Assembly (NCBI GenBank): GCA_961205875.1
Contig: OY540813.1
Coordinates: 26,445,001-26,509,000 of the forward strand
Reading direction: 5' to 3'
Length of the DNA stretch: 64,000 nt
Origin: Sialis fuliginosa
Lineage: Eukaryota; Arthropoda; Insecta; Megaloptera; Sialidae
Shown here: positions 22,571 through 32,691 of the stretch, piece after piece
Layout of the letters: each line of letters opens with the position of its first letter
How positions within the stretch are numbered: the stretch's first letter is position 1
Made by a program: the position numbers and the translations under genes
Notes under the pieces: model-generated
Told to the model about the DNA's origin: nothing
Database searches by the model: none
What the model saw: the letters and a program-made list of their open reading frames with translations, nothing else

Positions 22571-23713
22571 CTAATATATATGTTTCACTTATTACTACTT
22601 ATTAAGTAAATCAGCGCTTGAGGATTTTTTCACGACCATACCCGCGGGATTGTTTTAAGGTTTGAGAACTGCACGAACTGCAAAGTAAATTTAAAAAATA
22701 TTTGTTTAAAAAAATTACTCAGCATTTAAAGTTTTGCCCGATTAAATAAAATTCTTTCAATATAGTAATTTCAAAATAAATATGTATAATATATATTTAA
22801 AATCCGTTTATGTTTCAATCTATTTCCAGTAAACTAGGAGTCAAGTAAAAATTCCATTAAGATTATAGATTAGATTATACATACAGATTTACATATGTTA
22901 ACAAAACGCAGATATTTTAGTAACTATCAAACTTTATTTTTTTAAATATAAGAACAAAAAAATTAATTTTATTGTTAACAAGTTAAAGCCTTAATTTATC
23001 AAATTAATTTTAGTTTTAAGGGTTACGTTTGAACACACTTTATTTATCCTTAAAATTACCAAAATGTAGGGTACTCCAAGTAAATTTAAAAAAAGGTTTT
23101 TTTTATTTAGTTTGGACGGGTTCAAACACATCGATTCAGGTCAATTTTTGTATTATTGGTTTGCGGTTCGGTTCAGTGATAAATATAAATATGTATTTTA
23201 GAAATGTATAAGTTACATATATGTAGAGTATAAGTGCACACACAAATATGCAAGTTTTCCGATCCCTTCATTTACACAGAGAGCTTAAGATCGGATAAGT
23301 ACCCAGTATGTGTCAGACCCGAGCACATATGTAAGGTTTCTAATTCCGGCAAATGTCATCTACCCTCATCTCGCCTACTTCCTGATCTCTTTCATAATCT
23401 TCGCCTATTTCAGCTTACTCGTACATACAGATGTATATGTATATGAAGATTTTACATAAATACAAATTCATTTATAATTTTATAGCGCAAAGTACAGTAA
23501 GGTCTTCTATTATTAAAGTTTACTTAATATAACTTACAACGTTTTAGTTGTGATCATATTCTTACCTATAATATGTTTGCATAAGTACTTAGGACGTTCA
23601 TTTTCAACAAGTATGTAAATATAAATTGCATGTATCTGAATTTATATTGGAAAGTTAAAAATAGATTTTCTTTAGAAATATGTATAGGTATAGATATCAA
23701 TTATATGAAATAC
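22571..23713. other. AT-rich DNA, no gene seen
   Basis: Two short frames (23029-23211, 23234-23446) show no domain. No repeat structure found apart from T-rich runs. Confidence 0.45.
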
Positions 23714-23832
23714 TTGATCTTGGATTCTGGGTGTTAACTGCATTAATTTGGTTGTGTTATCGGCCAACGTTTCGTTATACATTGACCTTCGAAACGTTAG
23801 CACAATCAAATTGACGTGCCTTGCACCCAGAA
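23714..23832. mobile_element. Compact fold-back, family G copy 1
   Basis: The left arm 'TTCTGGGTGTTAACTGCATT...GGTTGTGTTATCGGCC' then 'AACGTTTCG' is answered by the inverse of 'CGAAACGTTAGCACAATC' through 'GCACCCAGAAG'. It shares 'TATCGGCCAACGTTTCGT' with the fold-backs at 28472-28733 and 61651-61813. It folds into a single short hairpin. Confidence 0.6.
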
Positions 23833-25137
23833 GCCTCACAAACTTATATATGAAACACTTTTCGACATTATATTTTGTTGTTTTTGTGTTATAACATCTA
23901 CAGACTGGCAGACAGATTTCATGGTGGAAAACAGTCAAAATTAATTCAGGAAAGATCCAAATGGATATTTCTATCAAAACAGTTAAAAACTTAAAAATGA
24001 AATCGAGCATAAACTCAAAATTACTCACATTAAAAAAAAAATTATTAACGAAATTATTTATAATTAGTAAATAGTATTTATAATATAAAACATATTTTTA
24101 AAAGTGGGCCCCAGTCTATATAAAAGTAATATTATTCTTGAAAAAATAATAGTGCATACGTATGTTTAGACAGTATGAAAGAACACGTAACAACATACTA
24201 AAATATAAAATATTTACATATTTACAACATACGAAAAATACGTTCTAGAATGCATTCACACGGTAAGATTTTTACAAGAAACTCAATTGAAAGTTTCCGA
24301 AGCAACAAGTTTATTTTCTTGCGACGACAAGAAGTTTGTTACAAGTTGTGAGATCAAAAATATGTTCATTAGACACATTATATGTTTGCCCTTCTCCTTT
24401 AGTATAAATGAGTGCGTTATATAAATAAAACGAATATATTTGTAACAAATTCACGTACGTATTTATTGCCATTTATACCCGTTATAGTAATTTTAATCGC
24501 ATACAAAAGTATCTCAAAATTGTGTATGATTTTGATTTGTATTGAAACTAGCTTACTGAATTTGATAGACAGCATTACACAACTGTCAATCACATTGAAA
24601 ACATCAAATAAAAAAATTTATACTTGAAAGCAAAATCTTAACAATACAAGGCATTCGATATACAAAGTATTTATTTACAAATATATTTATGATATAAAAT
24701 AATTGTTCTAATAATGTACCTAGTTCACTATGTTAGCTACAAGAGCTTTCTTTAAAAAAAATAGACTACTTCGAAGATTTGTTTTCACAATTTTACAACA
24801 TTAGTAAAAAATCAGTTTTCAATAATGCGTTCTTCAATGACCATTCAGAAATCAGTCAGGCAATAATTCACTGTCAACAATTAATGTTGATATATATGTA
24901 TGCGGGTACACAATAAATAGGTGCATTATATCAACACACATTTGTATGTGCTGAAGCATATTGTCTCATGTAATAAACATAATTATACATATGTTATACG
25001 TAACCATTAGTAATTATTGTTTTGGCCATTTATTTTTGCTGAAATTTATTGCTCCATCTTAATCTATTTTGATATATCAAACTGTAATAACCGTATATTT
25101 GACCATACTTTTTTTTCTATTATTTGTATTACATATA
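23833..25137. other. AT-rich DNA, no gene seen
   Basis: No supported coding frame. 'CAGACTGGCAGACAGATTTC' near 23900 with 'AAAACAGTCAAAATTAATTC' resembles 39900-39980 and may be a worn repeat fragment. Confidence 0.45.
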
Positions 25138-25917
25138 CTGGGTTGAAAAGTATTTGGCCTGACATATAGATGGCGACATAAACAAAAATAAGTATCTCAA
25201 TGAAACGTGCTGGTCATATCCTTCATAAATGTTTATATATGAAAAAGCTTTACGCGCGATGGGTATCACGTTTTTTAACAATTGACCAAAAAGATGAACG
25301 TGTCGACAATGGATAAAACATGTATCCATTACTACACACCGGAATCCAATCGGCAATCAGCAAAATGGTTATTGCCTGATGAAAGCCGTCCAAAACGCCC
25401 AAAAACACAACAGTCGACCGATAAAGTTCTTGCTAGTATTTTTTGGGATACACATGGTATATATTTAGTACATACAACATGGTAGAACAATTAACAAAGA
25501 ATATTACTGTGTATTACTGGATCGATTGGACGACAAAGTCAAAGCAAAACGGCCACAAATGGTGAAGAAAAAAATGCTATTTTTCCAAGACAATCTCACA
25601 AGGTTTATGTTACGACCGATAAATTGAAGGAATTACGCTATGAATTGGTTCCACACTCACTGTATTCTCCTGACCTGGCCCTCAGCGATTACTATCTTTT
25701 TCCGAAATTGAAAATGTGGCTCTCTGGCAAAATATTTTACTCTAATGAAGCGGTCGAAGTGGAAACAAACGCCTATGTTGAGGGACTTGACGCGAACCAC
25801 TATAAGACCGGTATCGAAATGTTAGAGGACTGTTGGAACAAGTGCAATACTCTAGATGGAGATTATATCGAAGAATATAAGTTTTTTATTGTTAGGCTAA
25901 ATACTTTTCAGCCCATG
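25138..25917 (+). mobile_element. Internally deleted mariner element
   Basis: The left end CTGGGTTGAAAAGTATTTGG and the right end, reverse-complemented CATGGGCTGAAAAGTATTTAG, are each preceded by TA (25136-25137 and 25918-25919). The element is 780 bp, against about 1.3 kb for complete mariners. The missing part is the 5' half of the gene, encoding the DNA-binding region. The remaining coding part is described separately. This copy could not make a working enzyme, though its ends might still be recognised by a transposase from elsewhere. Confidence 0.88.
25282..25875 (+). pseudogene. Mariner transposase, carboxy-terminal half, broken
   Basis: Mariner transposases cut and paste DNA using three acidic residues (D,D34D). 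Visible here are TMDKTCIHYYTPESNRQSAK (normally VDETW.HHYTPE), so the first Asp is kept but the Glu is Lys. Then 'SRPKRPKTQQSTDKVLASIFWD', cut here to its mariner signature PKRP..Q...KVLASIFWD, and FFQDN with the second Asp. Then 'LVPHSLYSPDLALSDYYLF', the classic SPDLAPSDYYLF block with the third Asp. The match ends near GDYIEE. The first part (to a stop at 25483) and the last part (from 25624) share a frame; the middle 25487-25620 reads in the next frame, so at least two frameshifts are present. No helix-turn-helix region remains. Confidence 0.85.
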
Positions 25918-26025
25918 TATTATTTTATACAATACTCAATAAAAAATTTATATTTGATATATTTTATATAATAATATTTAAACGAACAGACCAACTTCGA
26001 TGCAAAGATACTCCGAAAGAACTAA

Positions 26026-26090
26026 GTTAGTGGTCGTCAAAACCACGACTCTTTGACTCCTTGAGTGCGGCTCTGTCATAATTTTTCTTT
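26026..26090 (+). mobile_element. hAT-like end fragment
   Basis: 'AGTGGTCGTCAAAACCACG' followed by 'CTCTTTGACTCCTTGAGTG' and 'CGGCTCT' resembles the CAGTGGTTCTCAA...GGCTCTTTGA termini of a common animal hAT MITE type. Only one end was seen. Confidence 0.4.
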
Positions 26091-26904
26091 ATCTAGCAAA
26101 TGAGTTTTAAAATATCTGTTTTTGTTTGGTACATGGAGAAATTATTTAAATATTATAATAATCAAATGGAAGGAGCCTACTTAGTTTGTGATAAGATAAT
26201 TTGAATGAAAACTGATAGACTACTTCTACATACGACTCTATATATGAACCAAACTAAAATGTACTCCTATTTTTGTGATATTTGAAATCAAGATATATCC
26301 GAACTCATAGTAAAAAAAATTGACTACACAATGTTAAATTAGTTCAAATGATAATATTTATTTTCTAAAAAAAATTCATATCAACTTATTTCAACCTCAA
26401 CTACTTTCACAATGTGAAGACAAAAAGCAAAAAATCTAAAATCTGATGCTTTTAAATTTTAGCACAGCATCGTCACAAGTTCCAATACTACTGCCACGAT
26501 GTCATATCTGATCCTTGTATGATGTCTCATCATCCTAAAAAGAAATCAACAGTCTCACTCAATGCAGTACCCTTTCAATGACATCTCAAACCTCTCCTAT
26601 TCGAACGGTTGATAATTTAAATAAATGTCACCCATATGTGGATATGTAGCAGTGACAATAGCAACTGTATTCGGCAAGCTTTATCTTTCTCTCTCCTCAT
26701 ACTTTATGAATATGTATAGAAAAATATTTCACAAATCAAATATTTCAATGTTTTAAATTTTTTTATTTATTTAAACAGTTTGATTCTAAAAAACTACGAT
26801 CATTAAAAATGAAAAATTAGTTTAAAAAGATGCTTAAAATTTATTGGTTCTTCTCCGTCGTATTTTCATTTTTATAACAATAAACATTAAATTCATGATA
26901 CTTA
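26091..26904. other. AT-rich DNA, nothing recognised
   Basis: No coding frame and no terminal repeats. The segment 26400-26700 is somewhat more complex but shows no known motif. Confidence 0.4.
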
Positions 26905-27743
26905 CAAGGGAAGCAACAGCACGGTCCATGAGAATTTCAATAAGCTTGTGGTATGTCAAACTAGAGCAAAAATAAAAAGACACGTGTCCAACAATTTGAT
27001 CTCATAGGCCTTAATTACAAAGATAATTAACTTTGAAAATTTGTGTATTCAATATAACCGTGTATTATGTTCGCTCGAAATATAAGTGTGTTGGCCCTAC
27101 GGTCAACGCGCTGGCGTCTCGACTGGTTTTAAGATTTTGATTTTAATTTTTATTTACAATTATTTTTTATTTTTTTGTACACATTACCTCTCCCACTTGC
27201 GTAAAAATCGATAAATTAGACATAAATAAAACATATATTATTATTGACAATGAAAATATTGATATATACGCCAGTACATAGTTATTAATTTGTTTTAAAG
27301 TAAATTTAATTTATTATTGACACAACTCATTAGTTTTTAATTAATAAATTGAAAAATTTTAATAAAAAACAAACTTGAAAAAAACCACAAACATCTATTG
27401 TCAATAATAATATATGTTTTATTTATGTCTAATTTATCGATTTTTACGCAAGTGGGAAAGGTAATGTGTACAAAAAAATAAAAAATAATTGTAAATAAAA
27501 ATTAAAATCAAAATCTTAAAACCAGTCGAGACGCCAGCGCGTTGATCGTAGGGCCAACACACTTATATTTCGAGCGAACATAATACACGGTTATATTGAA
27601 TACACAAATTTTCAAAGTTAATTATCTTTGTAATTAAGGCCTATGAGATCAAATTGTTGGACACGTGTCTTTTTATTTTTGCTCTAGTTTGACATACCAC
27701 AAGCTCATTGAAATTCTCATGGACCGTGCTGTTGCTTCCCCTG
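26905..27743. mobile_element. 839-bp fold-back element with 347-bp near-perfect arms, TTA-flanked
   Basis: The arms 26905-27251 and 27397-27743 are inverted copies with few visible differences (for example CTACGGTCAACG against CTACGATCAACG). The ends are CAAGGGAAGCAAC and GTTGCTTCCCCTG, flanked by TTA (26902-26904, 27744-27746). The loop is about 145 bp and AT-rich. Each arm holds 'TGTTGGCCCTACGGTCAACG' then 'CGCTGGCGTCTCGACTGG', which resembles the D-arm region of tRNA-derived SINEs. Arm identity implies a recent origin or gene conversion. The 3-bp TTA duplication fits PIF/Harbinger. The minus-strand frame 27641-27886 crosses the right arm and is not a gene. Confidence 0.85.
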
Positions 27744-27894
27744 TTAGTTACAAAATATACGTTTATCAAATTATCTAATAAGTAGAGATTGGAAAAATAG
27801 TTTTTCAACTGTTGCGTAAAAATGTATTTATTGTAATTTTTATTACATATCTCCACCGTTTTCAGAAAACTGGTTTGATTGAACACAATTTGAA

Positions 27895-28070
27895 ATCAAC
27901 TATTTGCAACTACCTTTCCAACTATTTTTAAACTATTTGCGACTCTTTTTACTGCGACGTTTGCACTTATTATTATCAAATCGTAAAAAAAAACTATTTT
28001 CCGAAAAAAAATTCAACTAGTAACTATTTCATTGAAAATAACAACTATTTTTCAAATATCTACTAATAAG
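27895..28070 (+). repeat. Degenerate AACTATTT-rich segment
   Basis: The words CAACTATTT, AACTATTTT, AAACTATTTGCGAC, AACTATTTCATTG and CAACTATTTTTC recur at irregular spacing. It looks like a worn minisatellite or a self-similar repeat. No terminal repeats found. Confidence 0.4.
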
Positions 28071-28471
28071 TAAAAATTCGTCTATTTAGTATAGTAATAG
28101 TGAATTATCAATGATAAATATTTTAAATACTAAATTCATCTTATTAAATTTAAAAATGGAATTAATAAAGTTGTAAAATAATTTTAATTTATTTATTTTC
28201 TGCAATTTGTTAGTAATATGTATAAAAAAACTTCTCTTGTTTATGACACAGCTCGAGGACGAAAGAACCTCATAAAAACCATATGGGAAATGGCTCCCAG
28301 TCGATTAAGCTAAAATTGTAGTATGATGTAGTACATATCGACTCGATAACAAGTATCCATTGGCACTAAACATACTTTTCGAGTTCTTTAGAGCGAAAGA
28401 TAAAAAATAGGTATATCTGCATATGATAATCACTTATCACATAACTAATTGTAATGTATTGTATTATGTTC

Positions 28472-28733
28472 CATTGGTACAAGCTATAAGGCTTCTGCGG
28501 TGATCTTGATATGAATCTTCACTTCTGAATACAAGCCGCATCAACTTGTTCGTTTTATCGGCCAACGTTTCGTCTCACTTTGCAGTAAAATTTTTAAAGA
28601 ACGCTTAAGATATTCAATACAATGTGAGACGATACGTTGACCGATAAAACGATTGAATAATCGGCGCGGTTTATATCCAAATGCCAAGTTTCGTATCAAG
28701 ATCCCCGTAGAAGATTTATAACGTGTACCCATG
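28472..28733. mobile_element. 262-bp fold-back, family G copy 2
   Basis: The left arm begins CATTGGTACAAGCTATAAGG and continues CTTCTGCGGTGATCTTGATA. The right arm, reverse-complemented, begins CATGGGTACACGTTATAAAT and continues CTTCTACGGGGATCTTGATA. Inner parts share 'TTTTATCGG(C/T)CAACGT'. Arms of about 115 bp meet near a short centre at 28590-28615. It shares 'ATCGGCCAACGTTTCGTC' with the copies at 23714 and 61651. The 80-residue minus frame across it is an artefact of the hairpin. Confidence 0.75.
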
Positions 28734-28819
28734 TATCCAACATATATATTTATATACATTACAATGATTACAATGATTACCATAAACCGAAATACCTTTT
28801 TTTGATCTTTAGCACTGAC

Positions 28820-29322
28820 AAGGGGAACCCTTAAACCTGTTATTTCCGATTTTCTTCATATTGAAATATGCTATAGAGGGGGGTTCCCTGATAACACATA
28901 TACCCAGTTTTGGGTGTAGACGGGTAATAGTTTAGAAGATTGATCCAAAATATTTTTTAATGCTGCATATATATAATAAACATTTTGAAAAATAAACATT
29001 GAAAATAAATTCATAAATTATTTTACAGAAGAACTATATATTTAAACAACGTCACTGTCTGCAATTAAAAATAAAAATTTTAGAGCACACACTGGGAATC
29101 GAACGCGAGGGTCTATTGTCATTACCGTTTGACCAACAAACGTTTATGTCTACAGTTTTAACAAATAGGTATATATGCAGTATTAAAAAATATTTTGGAT
29201 CATATCTTTTAAACTGTTACCCGTCTACACCCAAAACCGGGTATAAGTGTTATCAGGGAACCCCCCTCTACAACATATTTCAATATGAAAAAAATTGGAA
29301 TGAACAGGTTCAAGGGTTCCCC
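28820..29322. mobile_element. 503-bp fold-back with ~154-bp arms and a tRNA-like core
   Basis: The arms 28820-28974 and 29170-29322 both read AGGGGAACCCTT(A/G)AACCTG..., '...CATATTGAAATATG', 'AGAGGGGGGTTCCCTGATAA', 'GGTGTAGACGGGTAA' and 'GATCCAAAATATTTTTTAAT'. Identity is high but below that of 26905-27743. The ~195-bp centre holds a tRNA-like segment on the minus strand. No target duplication was found. The long plus-strand frame 29116-29508 (130 residues) runs through the right arm and beyond it; its content is simply the translated arm and it is not supported as a gene. Confidence 0.8.
29092..29160 (-). repeat. tRNA-like (SINE-head) fragment inside a fold-back
   Basis: On the minus strand: TGGTCAAACGGTAATGACA, close to an RNA polymerase III A box (TRGYNNANNGG), then 31 nt from its start GTTCGATTC, matching the B box GWTCRANNC. 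The anticodon arm is missing and the flanks do not pair as an acceptor stem, so it is not a functional tRNA. It resembles the head of a tRNA-derived SINE. Confidence 0.45.
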
Positions 29323-29744
29323 TGTAAATATCTCAAAAACTGTTTGTTAATGAAATTCGTGCTCATGGACAATTTTGATCGAGACGATATGTCGGTGCTA
29401 AAATTTCATCCAAATCGACTGGGAAAAATTTTCACAAGATTTGTTCGGGGTCATTTAAAACTAATGGAACATTTGGGGTGTTTTCGAATTTGTTGTGACA
29501 TTAACTAACAAATACCACTAAACTCTTTTTGCTGTATAGTTAAATTCTACACCCTGTAAAATGTATATTGTATATATACATGTAAATCAATACGTTTTCA
29601 TCAAAAATAATGAGTTACGTTGTATACAAAATCTATTTACATCTCAAAGATCTGCTACAACATTCACATTATTTACAGTTGTGTCACCAAGGAACACAAT
29701 TTGAATAAGTGTCGTCCATATTCATGTACAACATACATATATAC
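29323..29744. other. Flank of the fold-back, no gene
   Basis: Sequence after the right arm ('TTTTGATCGAGACGATATG', 'TTCATCCAAATCGACTGGG') looks like the inner part of an insect transposon ('...ATTTCATC.AAATCG..TGG'), but no ends were found. Confidence 0.3.
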
Positions 29745-30040
29745 AGTGGCGACATCTTTTAGTTATTGATCAAGACGGCCAGGCTGCGGTAAGTAACAAG
29801 GCGCCGCTGATGTTGAACAACATGTGACAAGCGATCTCAGACTTGGCAACCGTTGGCTCTGTCCCGAGCAATCACGCCAAGCCCTGTAATAAGAGAGGTC
29901 GTATATCCCCGACAAAGATAAACACTACTACCGCATCTTTCATATCATCGTCATCATATCCGAGTCGCGCCGCGCTCGCGTCAGCGTGTGCGTGTCACAG
30001 ATTGTGTACATGTGGGGGTGGGTGGGTACTCAAAGGATCA
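29745..30040 (+). other. GC-elevated unique segment, candidate regulatory DNA
   Basis: 'AAGGCGCCGCTGATGTTG', 'CTGTCCCGAGCAATCACGC', 'GAGTCGCGCCGCGCTCGCG' and 'GTGGGGGTGGGTGGG' stand out against AT-rich flanks. GATAA/TTATC-type words occur (CAAAGATAAACAC). No repeat copy was seen elsewhere in the window. An 80-residue frame (29843-30085) has no known domain. This may be a cis-regulatory element, an unrecognised exon or an unrecognised repeat. Confidence 0.3.
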
Positions 30041-30291
30041 CAAACTCAAAATGCAAGAATAGTTGTAGTTGTTTGTAAAAGGTAATGGTATTACTTAAAC
30101 AATTACACGCTATTACAATCGCAAGTATTTTGTGTTTAGTTATAAAAAAAATTTCTGCAAATGAAACTTTGAAACTACTGTAGTAGTTATTAAAACACAA
30201 TTACATGTTTCCCCTTCAATTTCTGACGTATTCAATTAGTAGACGCATGAAAATTTATTTTATTTATTTATTATTATTCAGTTGTTTATGT

Positions 30292-31037
30292 AAAAAAAAA
30301 AACATCTGCCAAGTAAATGCACAGTGCTTCCTCGTGCTAAATTCACCAAAGGTATTTAATTATTGAACAATTTAAATAAAAACCGATTCTGTTGAGATAA
30401 ATTTCCTGGAATTGGTTAACCATTTAATTTTTATACAATTTTACTAAACAATATTAGTTCGTAATTTTTCTTAAAACGCACCTGATTATTTTTTCGTATA
30501 TTTTTTATTTTTTGACAAATGTCAAAATGACATTTAAAACGTCAAAATGACATTTAAAACGTCAAAATGACATTTAATATATCCAAGCAAATATCAATTT
30601 AGAAAAACAAAACACGAATTTTTATAATAAATTGAGATAAATCTTTGTAAGGGAATATTTTACAACAAACGTTGTAGACCCATATTATAGGAAATTTAAT
30701 GCTCTACAAAAAATATTCTGTAAAATTTTCACGTTCTTCAGATATTTTGAAAAAAATTAAAATTTTGGGATGTCACCCCTCCCCCTTACACACGATTTTG
30801 ATTATTTTGAAATGGGAGCGTCCTCTAGCCAGACCCAACCATCCCACCAAGTTTCAATAATATCGGTTCAGTGGTTCATGACGGACGGACAGACAGACAC
30901 GGAACGAAAAGTGTTTGTCTTGACGTGAAACGGAAAGATCAATTTAAAATTTTGAAATCAGAGAACAGTTTTTTTGTCTCGATCTGAAACGATCACAAAG
31001 CTTCTCGTATCTTCGATATTGCGAGGAAGCAATAAAA
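30292..31037 (+). mobile_element. Dispersed repeat family F, longest copy
   Basis: 746 bp. It starts 'AAAACATCTGCCAAGTAAATG', trimmed to CATCTGCCAAGTAAATG, and ends CGATATTGCGAGGAAGCAAT. The inner-left GTGCTTCCTCG and right-end CGAGGAAGCA are inverted to each other. Its centre carries 'ACGGACGGACAGACAGACAC' and 'TATCGGTTCAGTGGTTCATG'. Other copies are 10642-11376 (opposite strand) and 22062-22570. No significant frame, so non-autonomous. Superfamily unknown. Confidence 0.7.
30521..30577 (+). repeat. 20-bp tandem repeat, 2.9 units
   Basis: GTCAAAATGACATTTAAAAC repeated at 30521 and 30541 exactly, with a third unit from 30561 that breaks off after CATTTAA. The unit contains the palindrome GTCA...TGAC. 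The copies at 10642 and 22062 have a single or no unit, so this is a local expansion. Confidence 0.9.
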
Positions 31038-31559
31038 TATGTTATTCATTAGAATCATTAGAACCTTTTATTTGTTACTTTATGAAAATGGCCGAAAATA
31101 TAACAATGTTTTAAATGTCAAATTTCCAATCTTTATTCCTCAAAATACATCCCATCGATTTTTTTTTGCAGTCATAAAAAATAATTTTTGCAACTTCGCC
31201 TCATCAAATATTAAAATGTGTTTTGTTGTTTTCAATTTTTATTTGATAAGTCAATATTTGGAATATTTTGTTAATGTCATAATAAATAATTCCAAAGAAA
31301 TACTTTTAGTATGCAGTGTTAGATTATTATATGAATTAAAACAATTATTGGTGCATCAAAGTCAACATTTTATATAATTTATATTTATAATGGAAGTTTG
31401 TATTGTATGTGTTTTAACATATTATATATTTACATATTGCAAACTTTCTTACAAAATAAATATAAAATTATGCGAATTAATTAAGAATAATAAACAAATA
31501 ATTTTTTTTTCAACTGTCCATTTTTACGACGATATTTATTACTTATTTCTTTTTGCCCG
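31038..31559. other. AT-rich DNA, no gene seen
   Basis: Overlapping frames at 31039-31377 (112 residues) and 31390-31869 (159 residues) are the longest in this part. They are Phe/Ile/Asn/Lys-rich from base composition, with no domain, no neighbour and no splice context that supports expression. Confidence 0.4.
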
Positions 31560-31795
31560 CAGTTTATATCTCCGGATTTGGGCAATAAGTAGGAAATTAT
31601 CCGAAATAATACCCGAAAAAAAATTTCGGATACTGTTTCTGTTTCGGAAGTCAAAATCTAATAATTTCGAATACGATTTCTGTTTCCGAAGTCAAAGTCT
31701 ATTTTTTCGGATAAGGTATCGGTTTCGGAGCCTTAATAGTTTCGGATATCCGAAAGTTTCGTTTCGGATACGAAGTTCTGATAACATCCCTAGTA
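31560..31795 (+). repeat. GTTTCGGAT-type self-similar segment (possible hAT-like MITE)
   Basis: Degenerate TTTCGGA/TCCGAAA words recur ('ATTTCGGATACTG', 'GTTTCGGAAGTC', 'GTTTCCGAAGTC', 'GTTTCGGAGCC', 'GGATATCCGAAAG', 'GTTTCGGATACG') and the segment ends 'GATAACATCCCTAGT'. A terminus of AGGGATGTTA type, read on the minus strand, is common in hAT MITEs. The other end is unclear. Compare 62700-62910, which has CCGTATCCGAAACCG words. Confidence 0.45.
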
Positions 31796-31879
31796 CTAAT
31801 TGTAAACATTTCAAATCGAGATTACGTAAACTAATAACCAAGTACTTTGATCGTGAGTCAAATATATAGTATAAATATA

Positions 31880-32258
31880 TCATAGACATAGAGCATGGAC
31901 CGCGCAAACTGACTCATAAATAGATACGTGTCATAAGAAAGAGAAGATGATTTGGGATATACATGCCCTTTTTTAAACAGGAGTAACTATTATGCCGTTT
32001 TTAGACCAAAGAAAACAAAACAGCAACATGGTGTTTAAAAACACATCGTATTTAAAAATGTACAGGGTTTATTGCACTTTTGTCAAAAAGACACGATGTT
32101 TCTGTTTTGTTGTTTCAGTGTAAACACGTCATTTTATTCTTCTTAGAAGAAGAGATAGATATATGCCAAACGCCACCGTATCTCTCTCACTGTTTTGCAG
32201 AAGAAATGTTACACCATTATGTTAATACAGAATGCGCAGTCCATGCTCTATGTCTATG
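31880..32258. mobile_element. 379-bp MITE with 25-bp terminal repeats
   Basis: Left end TCATAGACATAGAGCATGGAC then CGCGC; right end GCGCAGTCCATGCTCTATGTC then TATGA. The inverted match is essentially complete over 25 bp apart from one C/A position. No open frame. Target duplication not clear (both flanks are A/T). The minus frame 32222-32455 starts in its right end and is not a gene. Confidence 0.7.
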
Positions 32259-32449
32259 AAATACATGGTTTTAAATGTGCGCGTATATTCCATTACAACT
32301 TTTTCAAGAACACCAATAACGAACATAATTAGGTACGCAGCGCAAATATTCGATAATGAATAATGCATAAAATCTGCATATTTTGCGAGTGCGGTGCTCC
32401 TTGAGTGAAAAACAAGTTTTGGACGGCGAGTTTCTATGAAACACACAAA

Positions 32450-32570
32450 ATTCAATTACTGTCATTTAGACATCCGCGCGCTGCCATCGTCGCTGTAATG
32501 ACGACGGCGGAACGAAAGAGAAGGCGCAATAGCACTATATGGATGTGTGTATGTATGTGTACAGTGTACT
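32450..32570 (+). other. Short GC-elevated segment
   Basis: 'GACATCCGCGCGCTGCCATC' then 'GTCGCTGTAATGACGACGGC' and 'GGAACGAAAGAGAAGGCGC'. No copies seen elsewhere in the window, no domain in any frame. Nature unknown. Confidence 0.25.
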
Positions 32571-32681
32571 TTCATATTAACGAGCCAGCGTTTAACAGAT
32601 CTTTAGGTTTATGTCATTAAAGTTGACGTTACGTAGTTACTGGTGACATAAATCACTGTTTCGACAGTAAACTATTAAGTC

Positions 32682-32691
32682 ACTGTAGAAT
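32682..32691 (+). repeat. Target-site duplication, left copy (partner 33316-33325)
   Basis: ACTGTAGAAT, identical to the ten bases directly after the right terminus of the fold-back element. Confidence 0.9.

Noticed and set aside
23672-24028. 118-residue minus-strand frame
   Set aside because: It crosses a fold-back of family G and a GACAGA-type repeat fragment; no domain.
29092-29160. A true tRNA gene
   Set aside because: A and B box-like words are present but too close; the anticodon arm is missing and there is no acceptor stem.
29116-29508. 130-residue plus-strand frame
   Set aside because: It is the translated right arm of a fold-back element plus flank; the same DNA is present inverted at 28820-28974.
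31390-31869. 159-residue frame, the longest in the window
   Set aside because: Composition is that of translated AT-rich DNA (Phe, Ile, Asn, Lys), no domain, and the second half is the self-similar TTTCGGAT repeat.
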